Part shown: in pieces, positions 44,702 to 53,096 of the stretch
How the letters are laid out: each line of letters opens with the position of its first letter
How positions within the stretch are numbered: the first letter of the stretch is position 1
NCBI GenBank assembly: GCA_023150835.1
Contig: JAKLKB010000006.1
Span: 27,796-91,795 of the forward strand
Length of the DNA stretch: 64,000 bases
Direction: 5' to 3'
Source of the DNA: Myxococcota bacterium
GTDB taxonomy: Bacteria > Myxococcota_C > UBA6777
Notes under the pieces: model-generated
Seen by the model: the letters and a program-made list of their open reading frames with translations, nothing else
What the model was told of the DNA's origin: nothing
The model's database searches: none
Made by a program: the position numbers and the translations under genes

Positions 44702-47700
44702 TCAGGGCGCAAAGATCTCGGGAAGGCGGAAGCGTGGTGGTTTTTGGGGCGGGGTTGTGGTGGTCGGTTTGGGCCGTTGGACGGGTGGATACGGGCGTGC
44801 GCGAGGTGTGGAGGGATGGGTGGTTTCTGTGCGGATCGTTGGGGGTGGAGAGGGGCGCTTGGGAGCGGATGGTTCGGTGGGATCGTTGGGCAGGGGTGGG
44901 ATCTCAGGCAAGAGGATATCGTCTTCGTCTGGACGCGATGAGGTTTCACGGGGCGAAGCATCGGGTGTTGTGGAGGGCGAAGCATCGGGCGTTGTGGAGG
45001 GCGAAGCATCGGGTGTTGTGGAGGGTGTGGAGGTTCCGGCATCAGAGGGAGAAGCGAGAGGTGCGGTGCCGCCGTCTGTGGGGGAGGATGTGGAGGCGGA
45101 AGGACCGAGGGCAGGGGTTGGTTTGGAGGCTTCTTCTTTGGCTTTGCGTTCGCTGTAGTCTTTCCATTCGCTGAGGAGGTCGAAGAGGATGCGGCAGGCT
45201 TGAGAGGAAGAGAGCGTCCAAGGCTGGTGTCCGCGTAGGAAGGCGGGTTTGAGGCGGAGGACTTCGGCGTTGCTTTGTTGGGCTTGGGTTTGGAGGGATT
45301 GGATACGGGCGGATATCTCGGTGGTTTGGCGGCTCCATTGTTCTTGTTCGAGGATGGCGGTTTGGTATTCTTGGAGACGTTGTTGGTAGCGGGCGTTGGT
45401 TTGGGCGATCGCGTTGCGCAAGGTTTCGATCTGCTTGCGTTGGTGGGGGGAGGCTTGTTCAAGGGAGGGGAGGGATCGTTGTTGTTGTTCGAGGGTGCGC
45501 TTTCTTTGGGTGAGGATGCGGATCTTGCGTTGGGTGAGGGTGACGCGATGGCCGGCGTTTCTGCGTTTGGCGGCGAGGCTTTTGCGTTGTTTTTGGAGGA
45601 CCTCGATCTGTTTTTCGGATTCGTTGTGTTGTTTTCGGGCTTGGAAGAAGCGTTTGCCGATCTGTTTGTGTTGTTGGATTTGTTGTTCGAGGACGCGGGC
45701 TTGTTCTTCGTATCGGGTGGCGCGTTGGAGAGCGAGGCGTGCGGTGCGGGAGCCTTCGGTGGCGCGTTGGTAACGTTTGAGCCAGAGCTGGTTGAGGCGT
45801 TCGGCGAGGCGTTTTTTTTGGGTGAAGGTGGGGCGGATGCGAAAGGTCTTGAGGGGATCATTTTTGGGGGTGGAGAGGGTGACGGCTCCTGTGAGATGGC
45901 CGAGAAAGCCGATGCAGCTAACGCCGCGAGTGCTTTGAACGGTGCCTGTTTTTGCGCCTGCTTGTTCGAGGATCTTTGCGCCGTAGCGTTTGATCAGGGC
46001 CTGTCCAGCGCCGCTTGCGGTGCCTTTGCGGTCGCTTTGCAACACACCACTCATGCGTTTTCGAACGGAGGCGACGACTTGTTCAGGGAGAGGGGAGGGG
46101 AAGAGTGCGGGTTTTCCGGGGATATGGATATCTTTTTCGCGCTCGACGCGGTAGATCAAAGCAGGGCGGATGACTTTTCCTGAGGCGATAAACGAAGCGA
46201 TGGCGGCGAGTTGTCGGGTGTCGGTGTCGCTGACACCAAGGGTCATGGTCATGACGGGGACGAGTCCACTGCGCTTGCGATCGAAACCTGCGATCTCTTC
46301 GGCAAGCCAAGCGATATAGCGCAGGCCGATCTCCATCCGAAGCTCACGCACCCAGCCGATCTCTTCGAGAGAGAGGGGGCCTTGGAATTTTTGCTCGAAG
46401 AGCTTTTTCTTTTCTTGGAAGGTGCGTTGGATCTTTGGGCTGGCGGGGAAGATCCCGTCGGGTTCGGTGTCGAGGAATTCGGTGAGTTGCGCGGTGGTGA
46501 CAGGAGGTTCAGAAGGTGCGGTGGGATGGGGTTTTTGTGCGTTTGGCGTTTGGGAGATAGGAGCGGGAGCGATCGGTTGGGGGCGTGCTTCGGGTGAGAG
46601 TTCGGAGAGGATCTCGTCTACGGAGCGCTTTTTTTTGCGTTGTTCTTCGGCTTGTTTTTTCTTGATCTCTTCGGCGTCAAGGGTGTTTTGATGGAGGGAG
46701 GCTTCGGCAAGAAGGGCGTGGACGGTGGCTGCTTTGGCGGCTTCAAAGATCGCATTTTCGCGTAGGTCTTTGAAATAGTTCATGTATCCGAAGTCACGGA
46801 CGAACATTTTGCGCATCTCGACGGGATCTTTGTTGAGCTTTTCGACGGCAAGGCGGGCTTCTTCGGGGGACATCTTCTTTTTGTCTTCGAGGAGGTGGCG
46901 CAAGCCGCGTTCAAAGATCGCCGACCACTCGGTGGATTGGAGCATCCAAGTCCAGCGAAGCGAAAGGAAGACGTAGCCGATGTTGGCGGAGATGGCGAGA
47001 GCTTGGTCTTTTTTGACAAAGGGTGGCATCTTGTGGCTGTTGCGCACCCAATGGCCTTGGTTGCTTTTCCACGGATGGTACACAAACCTCCGTTGATTGA
47101 GCGTTTTGCGTCCACGGTTGATCAAGGGGAGTTCGTCAGGCCAATGGTGGGCGATCAGCGAAGTCAGGACTTTGAAGACAGAGCCAAAGACGGGCTTTTG
47201 TGCGAGGGCCATATCGACATGCCCGCTGCCACCGTATTGAGAGGCGATCTCGCCTGTGTTGGCGTCCACCAATGTATAAGCCAGTTGGAGGTCATCGATC
47301 TGCTCGCGGAAAGGGGCGTATCCTTGTTCGGCGACAGAGATCAGGCCGCGTTGACCGTCTTTTCCGACGGTGAGTTCTCGGTCGTAGTAAAGTTGGATGC
47401 GTGCGCCGTTTCGCCAGTCTTGGATATCGGCAGGCATGGATTTTTCGAGCCATTGGCGGATATGGAGATCGTGCATCTGCCATTCGTGGGAAACGGCCTT
47501 GAGGCGTCCGAGACCGTTTTTGAAGGTGGGCAATTCTTTGGGGACTTGGATGCCCATGCTTCGCAGTCGTGCTTTGATCTGCTCGATGCGTTTGCTCCAG
47601 ACTTCATACACCTTGCTACGACGGGTGCTTTCACACTTTCCATTGCGACAGGCTTCGAGATACCAAGGGTTAAAACGTCCCGGGTTGGGCAACGAGGCTG

Positions 47701-48847
47701 CGGCCACAACCGCTTGGTTCCAATCGAACTCACGGGGATCTTGGACATCGAAATAATAGAGGCCGAGTCGGTGGAGTCCGTAGTTGTCGCCTTGACCGGC
47801 CCAAAGCGTCGCGAGGTAGATCGCCATCATCTCGCGTGGGCTGAAGGCTTGGCACATGATGTAAGAGCGCGGCATCTCGTCGAACAGCTTGCCGCTGACG
47901 GTGCGAAATAGGCCGATGCCTTGGCGCTTTTGACCAAAGTCGAGAAAGTTCTTGGCGGCTTGAAGGGCGGGGGTACTGCCGCCGACTTTTCGGCGTTGCT
48001 TGACGAGGTAGTAGGGGACACGCAAAAAGGCTTCGATCGAAAAAGGCTCGCACTTGAGGCTTTCGCCATCAGGAAGATAACGCCACCACCACGCGGGCTG
48101 ATCAACTCGTCCTTCGGCCACGCCTACGGCTTGACTGATCTTCCAGTCGAGCAGCTTGGGATCGTTGTAGTGTTGGTTCCAGTCGCTTTGGGTTCGGTTG
48201 AAAAGCCCCAAGGGACGGTTGTCTCGATCATGTAGAGTCGTGATCTGGATCGAACGCAAAAGTTTGTTGCGTTCCATCACTTCGGCGCGCTTGGTGGGGG
48301 TGACATAATGCCGATGCCACCAATAGATCCCTCCAAGAAAGTTAAACAACATTGAGAGTACAAAGCCCGTCCCCAAGAGGCTCAGCACTGCGATGCGTGC
48401 GATCCATCGCTCGGCAAAGCCATAACGGATGCGCCCGCCCAGTTCTGCACGCAAAAGCCACGTGATCAAAGTAAGCATCAAAGCGTATACACCGAGCAGT
48501 CCGATCGAAACCAACACAAGCGTCTTCGACCACATCACTTTGGGCGGATACAGCAAGAAACCGATACTGCCAAGCAAGACCAGCCCGCTCGATACAAGCG
48601 CCCGACGTTGTAAGCGATCGTGCTGGTAACGCGACTCTGCGATGCTATGCTGGATGCGATCATAAAGCCGCAAAGACAGCCACAACAAGAACGCAGCTTC
48701 GACTCCCAAGATCGCTCCAAACAACAACGCGATATCTTCTGGAAATTGCAGCAGCACAAACAAAGCTCCCGCGCCACCGCCCACAGCGAATAGCACCAAC
48801 AATAACCCGATCCATCTTTTTCGTTTGCTTGAGGTTTTTGTGCTCAT
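44702..48847 (-). CDS. Divergent bifunctional (class A-like) penicillin-binding protein with multi-helix N-terminus, coiled coil and Pro-rich tail
   Basis: This protein has 1381 residues, far longer than usual. Residues 1-175 have four or five membrane helices instead of one. About 235-395 is a divergent GT51 transglycosylase region: VAEGR (Glu245, normally E-D-R), RRKVGGSTPALQAAKNFL, AFSPREMMAIYLATLW and AASLPNPGRFNPW. The transpeptidase domain keeps all three motifs: S556VFK, S620AN and K964TGT, with a long charged insertion (about 700-850) between the last two. About 1000-1190 is a Gln/Arg/Glu-rich coiled coil, and 1215-1381 is Pro/Ser/Thr-rich with three 8-residue TTPDASPS-like units from a 24-bp repeat (44953-45024). 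It should cross-link, and perhaps polymerise, peptidoglycan. GT51 activity is uncertain because the first motif is weak. Confidence 0.8.
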   Translation of the reverse strand: MSTKTSSKRKRWIGLLLVLFAVGGGAGALFVLLQFPEDIALLFGAILGVEAAFLLWLSLRLYDRIQHSIAESRYQHDRLQRRALVSSGLVLLGSIGFLLYPPKVMWSKTLVLVSIGLLGVYALMLTLITWLLRAELGGRIRYGFAERWIARIAVLSLLGTGFVLSMLFNFLGGIYWWHRHYVTPTKRAEVMERNKLLRSIQITTLHDRDNRPLGLFNRTQSDWNQHYNDPKLLDWKISQAVGVAEGRVDQPAWWWRYLPDGESLKCEPFSIEAFLRVPYYLVKQRRKVGGSTPALQAAKNFLDFGQKRQGIGLFRTVSGKLFDEMPRSYIMCQAFSPREMMAIYLATLWAGQGDNYGLHRLGLYYFDVQDPREFDWNQAVVAAASLPNPGRFNPWYLEACRNGKCESTRRSKVYEVWSKRIEQIKARLRSMGIQVPKELPTFKNGLGRLKAVSHEWQMHDLHIRQWLEKSMPADIQDWRNGARIQLYYDRELTVGKDGQRGLISVAEQGYAPFREQIDDLQLAYTLVDANTGEIASQYGGSGHVDMALAQKPVFGSVFKVLTSLIAHHWPDELPLINRGRKTLNQRRFVYHPWKSNQGHWVRNSHKMPPFVKKDQALAISANIGYVFLSLRWTWMLQSTEWSAIFERGLRHLLEDKKKMSPEEARLAVEKLNKDPVEMRKMFVRDFGYMNYFKDLRENAIFEAAKAATVHALLAEASLHQNTLDAEEIKKKQAEEQRKKKRSVDEILSELSPEARPQPIAPAPISQTPNAQKPHPTAPSEPPVTTAQLTEFLDTEPDGIFPASPKIQRTFQEKKKLFEQKFQGPLSLEEIGWVRELRMEIGLRYIAWLAEEIAGFDRKRSGLVPVMTMTLGVSDTDTRQLAAIASFIASGKVIRPALIYRVEREKDIHIPGKPALFPSPLPEQVVASVRKRMSGVLQSDRKGTASGAGQALIKRYGAKILEQAGAKTGTVQSTRGVSCIGFLGHLTGAVTLSTPKNDPLKTFRIRPTFTQKKRLAERLNQLWLKRYQRATEGSRTARLALQRATRYEEQARVLEQQIQQHKQIGKRFFQARKQHNESEKQIEVLQKQRKSLAAKRRNAGHRVTLTQRKIRILTQRKRTLEQQQRSLPSLEQASPHQRKQIETLRNAIAQTNARYQQRLQEYQTAILEQEQWSRQTTEISARIQSLQTQAQQSNAEVLRLKPAFLRGHQPWTLSSSQACRILFDLLSEWKDYSERKAKEEASKPTPALGPSASTSSPTDGGTAPLASPSDAGTSTPSTTPDASPSTTPDASPSTTPDASPRETSSRPDEDDILLPEIPPLPNDPTEPSAPKRPSPPPTIRTETTHPSTPRARPYPPVQRPKPTTTTPPQKPPRFRLPEIFAP

Positions 48848-48881
48848 CTCTTACCCTTTATAGGACTTACGCAGTTCGATG

Positions 48882-49010
48882 GTTTGTGGGGTTGGAACCC
48901 CACGCCCCGTCATAGACTGTCGCCCCTTGACCCCGTATCGGCGGAGCGAACAGGCGTTTTTCAAACCAACAGCGCAAACGCTTGAAAGCCTGCGAACACG
49001 GGGATTTTTG
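48882..49010 (-). repeat. Dispersed repeat family B copy (inverted)
   Basis: Read on the minus strand it begins at about 49010 and ends with the hairpin GTGGGGTT-cc-AACCCCAC (about 48885-48903). The inner C-G pair of other copies is replaced by T-A pairs, so the stem is kept. It faces the copy at 49288-49416. The region between (49011-49287) has no credible gene. Confidence 0.85.
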
Positions 49011-49287
49011 CCATCTGCGCCGTTCCTTTGCTTGTTTGCGGATGCCTTGCGCTTGCTTTTCGTGGGCTTGTAGGTATGGAGGCAAACGACCCGAAAGGCA
49101 AATCTCCTTTTGGCCGAAAACAACAGATCGTCGAAGATAAGCGGCGTTTGTGAAAAGACCGTGAATCTTTTGGTTGGCTTTGGGGGTGGGTCTTGCTTTG
49201 GTCGTAGCTTTGGGGTAGTCCATCCTGTTCGGATGAGGGTGTAAAATAAAACGAAACAAATCAACCATAACAGGAGTGACGCCGTTG

Positions 49288-49416
49288 CCAAAAAAAGCCG
49301 TGTTCGCGGCACTTCAAGCGGCAAAGTTGCTTGTTTGAAAGACCGTGATCACCCCGTCAACACGGGGTCAAGGGAGCGATACTCCCTTGCGGGGTGTGGG
49401 GCAGCGCCCCACAAAA
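49288..49416 (+). repeat. Dispersed repeat family B copy
   Basis: It begins ccaaaaaaagccgtgttcgc. Hairpin 1 is AAGGGAG-cgata-CTCCCTT (49370-49388) and hairpin 2 GTGGGGC-agc-GCCCCAC. It ends about 45 bp before the E2-like gene. Confidence 0.88.
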
Positions 49417-49461
49417 CAACTCAACTGCGAAGCTCCTACAGAAGTGTAGGGGATTTTTTTG

Positions 49462-50352
49462 ATGAAGAAGATGACGACTCGTCGCAAACTTGCGATCGCA
49501 ACGTGGTCCTCACCACGCGAGGGCAATATCTATGGCAAACTGACGGTGGATATGACGGAGTCGCTGCGTTATATCGAGCATTTGCGCCGTGTATCGGGCG
49601 AAAAAGTGACGGTGACACATCTGGTTGGGCGCGCTGTGGCGGAGGCGCTTGCTCAGGCACCCGGATTGAACGGTCGGATCTTTTTGGGGCGTTATATCCC
49701 CCATGATACGGTCGATATCACCTACCTTGTCGCGCTCGAAGAAGGGGCGGATCTCGCAAAGGCCAAAGTTCATCAGGCCGATCAAAAGAGCGTCGTAGAT
49801 ATCGCAAAAGAATTGCGGGAGTTGGCGGGGCGACTTCACAAAGGAAAAGATGAAAATTTTGAGAAAAATAAGGGCTTGTTGCGCTTGTTGCCGACATGGT
49901 TGTTGCGCCCTTTGATCTGGGCGACGGGCTATTTGACGGGAGCGATGGGCATCCAACTCAAAGCGATGGGCCTTGAACGCTTTCCTTTTGGCTCGTGCAT
50001 TATCACAAGCGTCGGAATGTTCGGGCTTGATGAAGGCTATGCGCCACCAACACCCTTTGCGCGAGTGCCTGTGTATGTCTTGCTTGGGTCGGTTGCTGAA
50101 AGGCCCGCTGTCGTGGATGGGCAGTTGGTTGTGCGCCCACAGATGACGATCACCGCGACGATCGATCACCGCTTTTTGGATGGCTTTCAAGGCGGTGTCT
50201 TGGCCAAGATCGTTCGGCGCGTTCTGGAGAATCCTTGGCAGCTTGACAGCGCCAAAGCCCCGTCAGGTGAGTTGCTCGGGACTCCTCCAAGCCAAGCCGC
50301 CCTTGAGGCAGGTGCGACAAAAGCTGCTCCTTCGCACACCAAAGCAGAGTAA
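49462..50352 (+). CDS. Stand-alone 2-oxoacid dehydrogenase E2-type acyltransferase domain protein
   Basis: This 296-residue protein matches only the catalytic core of E2 acyltransferases. It opens with RRKLAIATWSSPREGNIYGK, then VTVTHLVGRAVAEALAQAPG and VDITYLVALEEGADL. The active-site motif is TATIDHRFLDGFQGG, with the His and Asp-Gly of the HxxxDG signature. There is no lipoyl domain or subunit-binding domain. Residues about 135-160 (LLPTWLLRPLIWATGYLTGA) are unusually hydrophobic. It could move an acyl group between CoA and an unknown acceptor, or assist a complex encoded elsewhere; no E1 or E3 is nearby. The ATG at 49462 follows AGGGGA. Confidence 0.8.
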   Translation: MKKMTTRRKLAIATWSSPREGNIYGKLTVDMTESLRYIEHLRRVSGEKVTVTHLVGRAVAEALAQAPGLNGRIFLGRYIPHDTVDITYLVALEEGADLAKAKVHQADQKSVVDIAKELRELAGRLHKGKDENFEKNKGLLRLLPTWLLRPLIWATGYLTGAMGIQLKAMGLERFPFGSCIITSVGMFGLDEGYAPPTPFARVPVYVLLGSVAERPAVVDGQLVVRPQMTITATIDHRFLDGFQGGVLAKIVRRVLENPWQLDSAKAPSGELLGTPPSQAALEAGATKAAPSHTKAE

Positions 50353-50790
50353 GACGAAATCCGCCCGTTGTGTGATCGTAAGGTGCAGATGTATCAGGTT
50401 TCGCGTCATCCTCGACGCATACAGAAACAAAAGCTGCTTCGCTGCTCCATGCGTCCACTTCGCGGCTCCATTCCGATCCCCCTCTGCTTTCCCCTCGCGG
50501 CAGCAGCGAGGCTTTGCGAGCGTCGCAGGGAGAGGGGATGTCCGAAGGACAGGGGGGCGGGTGATACGGCAAGTACACCTGCGAGGGTTTTCGCTTCACT
50601 TGGTGCGTATGGGGCAATGCCCCACCACACCAGTCCGTTGCATAAGTCCTCGTAGGAACGTAAGCGATCTTTTCTTTGATGCGTCTGCTGTCCCAAAACT
50701 CTATCTCGTTTGAATGGCCTGTAGATTTGGGCGTTGTGAGATGGAGTGATCTTGTGGGAGCGGCCCCTACAACACACGGAGAAATCGAAG
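50353..50790. other. Gene-free stretch with repeat fragments
   Basis: It holds a partial family A end (50353-50404, gacgaaatccgcccgttgtg), a GC-rich imperfect palindrome (about 50489-50540, cccctcgcggcagcagcgag ... agagggg) related to the repeat at 60637-60811, and a family B fragment (about 50608-50655, with ggggc-aat-gcccc). I see no gene or clear promoter in it. Confidence 0.6.
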
Positions 50791-51447
50791 ATGAGTACAC
50801 CGATGGCCGAGTTAGAAGCCCGCTGGCAGGAAGCCGTAGAGCGGGAGGACAGTGCAAAGATCGAGGCGCTGGTGCGCGAGGTGTTGCGTCAACATCCCGA
50901 GACAGCGCTGGCTTCGCAGATCCGCTATCAGCGGGGGGTGATCAACTTGACGGAAGGGGAAGGGTTTGGAAGCGAACGGCTTGCGCGTGCGATGTCGGAG
51001 TTTGATCTTGGGGCGAAAGCGGGTGAGAAGGTGGGCGAAGGGTCCGAGCCTTGGCGCTCGTTGAATCGGACGCAACTGGGAGCCTGCAAGGCGCGTTTGG
51101 GGAATATCGAAGGCGCTTCAAGTGATCTTCAAGCAGTGGTGGCGTATCGTCCGCGTTCGGTGGCGGGTCTTGGAGCGTTGGGCTTGTTGTCAAAGATCTT
51201 GCGCGAGGACAAACGGGAGCGAGATGCGGCTCGTTTTGATACGCAACGCATCTCTTATGCGCGGGCTTTGGTGCGCGAGAACCCAGATCCCAACCAAGCC
51301 CACGAGCTGCGTTTTGTTTTGGCGCAAGAGCTGTTGGACAGCAACGCCTCGGATGAAGCGCGAGAGATCTTACACGAATTAAAAGCGTTGGGCGCGGATG
51401 CGTTGGGCGAAGAGTTGTATGCCGACGTGATGACCGCGCTTGGATAA
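50791..51447 (+). CDS. TPR-like protein, first gene of an RND efflux operon
   Basis: This 218-residue protein is helical throughout, with TPR-like pairs (ALVREVLRQHPETALASQIRY, ALGLLSKILREDKRERDAARF, ELRFVLAQELLDSNASDEAR). No signal peptide is seen, so it should be cytoplasmic. The ATG at 50791 follows GGAGA nine bases upstream. It ends 13 bp before the membrane-fusion protein gene and is almost certainly co-transcribed with it and the RND pump. Its role in the pump operon is unknown. Confidence 0.7.
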   Translation: MSTPMAELEARWQEAVEREDSAKIEALVREVLRQHPETALASQIRYQRGVINLTEGEGFGSERLARAMSEFDLGAKAGEKVGEGSEPWRSLNRTQLGACKARLGNIEGASSDLQAVVAYRPRSVAGLGALGLLSKILREDKRERDAARFDTQRISYARALVRENPDPNQAHELRFVLAQELLDSNASDEAREILHELKALGADALGEELYADVMTALG

Positions 51448-51460
51448 CGGAGAGCGTACC

Positions 51461-52876
51461 TTGAGAGCAGAGCGTTTGATCTGGCGGGGCGGGGTCTTGG
51501 GACTGGTATGGATGACGATGATTGGACTGTTGGGCGGGTGTGATCGCGGCGAGCCAGCCGCTGCCGCAAAAATGCAATCCGCAGGAGAAAAGAAGGATTG
51601 GCGGTCGCGTCGAAAGAAGCCGGCCAAGCCCGTCCATGCCGCAGAGATCCGCAAAGGCGAGATCGAGGCGATCTTGTCGGGGACGGCGACGCTTGAGGCC
51701 GAAGATCGCGTGACGATCCTTGCCCAAGTCAAAGGTTTGGCGGTGCGGGTATTTGGGGTCGAAGGCCGCTTTTTCCGCAAAGGTTCGGTGCTTGCGCAGT
51801 TATCGAATCCTTATCTCCATATCGCTGACGAGCAAGTCGGGGCAGATATCGAAAAGGCCAAAGTCGATCTCAAACGAAACCTCCCGCTCTCTAAGCGCGG
51901 CTATGTCAGCCGAGAGACGGAGGAGCTTTTGGCGTTTCAACTTCTCCAAAAACAGATCCAGCGCAAACAAACCCAAGAAGATCTGCGCAATCTCAAGATC
52001 ACCGCAACCATCTCAGGCATCGTGACCAAGCAGATCTTGCGTCGTGGAACATGGGTGCTTCCCAACGCAGAAGCCTTTATGATGGAAGATCCTCGGTCCT
52101 TGGTCGCAAACATCGCGGTTCCCGAAAAGTATCTGTCTTACCTCAAGACGGGCCTTGAGGCAGCGCTCGGTTCGGAAGCGGTGGGCCTCAACACCAAGAT
52201 CACAGGGCGAGTCGTGCGGATCTCGCCGACTGTGGACGCCAAAACAGGCACGATCCAAGTGATCATCGGCCAGCTTTCGCCTCTTGAAAAGCTTCGCAGC
52301 GGGATGTACGTCACGGTTCGCCTTGTCCTTGAACGCCGAAAAGATGTGCCGTTGGTCCCCAAACAAGCTGTGTTGTACGAAAACAACCGTCCCGTCGTGT
52401 ATCGTTTGATCGGTGAATCGGGAGCCTGTGACGTCAGTCTTACAGACAAGCCCTCTTCTGTAAAAAGCGGTGGAAAGGGCAAACGTGGCCAGAAAAAAGG
52501 CCGCTTTGCGTCGATGACACCCGAAGAACGAGCGAAGATGCGCGAACGCTTTGCGTCGATGACACCTGAAGAACGGGCGAAAATGCGCAAGCGCCGGGGA
52601 AAGAGAAAAGGGCAGAGTGGCGAAGCAGGCGAAACATCGGACGGTACGCGCCGATGGAAGGCTGATCGAGGCGGTGAGCGTTGGGGGAAAAGAAGAGGGC
52701 AGCGCGGCGAAGCAGGGGTGGGTTGTCGTGTAGAAAAAGTGACCTTTGACAAGGGCTTAGAAAACGAGCGTGCTGTCGAGGTGGTGGGTGGGCTTCGCGA
52801 GGGGGATCGGGTCGTGACGCTCGGACAAGAAGATCTCCAAAAAGGCAATCTTGTACGCGTCGTCAAGCTCGACTAG
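51461..52876 (+). CDS. RND efflux periplasmic adaptor (membrane-fusion lipoprotein)
   Basis: This 471-residue protein appears to start at the TTG at 51461 (after GGAGAG), giving a basic N-terminus, a hydrophobic stretch and lipobox LGGC (Cys27). The adaptor plan follows: a beta-barrel strand, a biotinyl-lipoyl half motif (RVTILAQVKGLAVRVFGVEG), a helical hairpin (about 115-180), the second lipoyl half (LKITATISGIVTKQILRRG) and the barrel (GRVVRISPTVDAKTGTIQV). Unusually, residues about 330-420 are a Lys/Arg/Gly-rich insert with two copies of RFASMTPEERAKMR (42-bp DNA repeat), interrupting the last domain before VVGGLREGDRVVTLGQEDLQ. It links the RND pump to an outer-membrane channel, which is not encoded nearby. 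Confidence 0.85.
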   Translation: MRAERLIWRGGVLGLVWMTMIGLLGGCDRGEPAAAAKMQSAGEKKDWRSRRKKPAKPVHAAEIRKGEIEAILSGTATLEAEDRVTILAQVKGLAVRVFGVEGRFFRKGSVLAQLSNPYLHIADEQVGADIEKAKVDLKRNLPLSKRGYVSRETEELLAFQLLQKQIQRKQTQEDLRNLKITATISGIVTKQILRRGTWVLPNAEAFMMEDPRSLVANIAVPEKYLSYLKTGLEAALGSEAVGLNTKITGRVVRISPTVDAKTGTIQVIIGQLSPLEKLRSGMYVTVRLVLERRKDVPLVPKQAVLYENNRPVVYRLIGESGACDVSLTDKPSSVKSGGKGKRGQKKGRFASMTPEERAKMRERFASMTPEERAKMRKRRGKRKGQSGEAGETSDGTRRWKADRGGERWGKRRGQRGEAGVGCRVEKVTFDKGLENERAVEVVGGLREGDRVVTLGQEDLQKGNLVRVVKLD

Positions 52877-53096
52877 AGCGGAGGTTGGGACGGATGGTCG
52901 TGTCTTTTTGGGAACGGCTTTCCAGTCGTCGTTCAGCTCGGATAGAGCGGAGGTTGGGACGGATGGTCGTGTCTTTTTGGGAACGACTTTCCAGTCGTCG
53001 TTCAGCTCGGATAGAGCGGAGGTTGGGACGGATGGTCGTGTCTTTTTGGGAACGGCTTTCCAGTCGTCGTTCAGCTCGGATAGAGCGGAGGTTGGG
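52875..53096 (+). repeat. 69-bp minisatellite carrying the Shine-Dalgarno region of the RND gene
   Basis: Three full copies (52875-52943, 52944-53012, 53013-53081) and a 15-bp partial copy each contain agagcggaggttggga. The adaptor stop codon lies at the left edge. Only the last partial copy leads into the real ATG (53097). Full copies have gggacggatgg at this place. One copy differs by a single base from the others (cgactttcc for cggctttcc). Confidence 0.95.

Noticed and set aside
48851..49324. 157-codon minus-strand frame between PBP and E2 genes
   Set aside because: It is mainly translation of two inverted family B repeats.
52851..53096. N-terminal extension of the RND pump through the 69-bp repeats
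   Set aside because: The family N-terminus starts at 53097 with a good GGAGG. The extension overlaps the adaptor gene and consists only of repeat translation.
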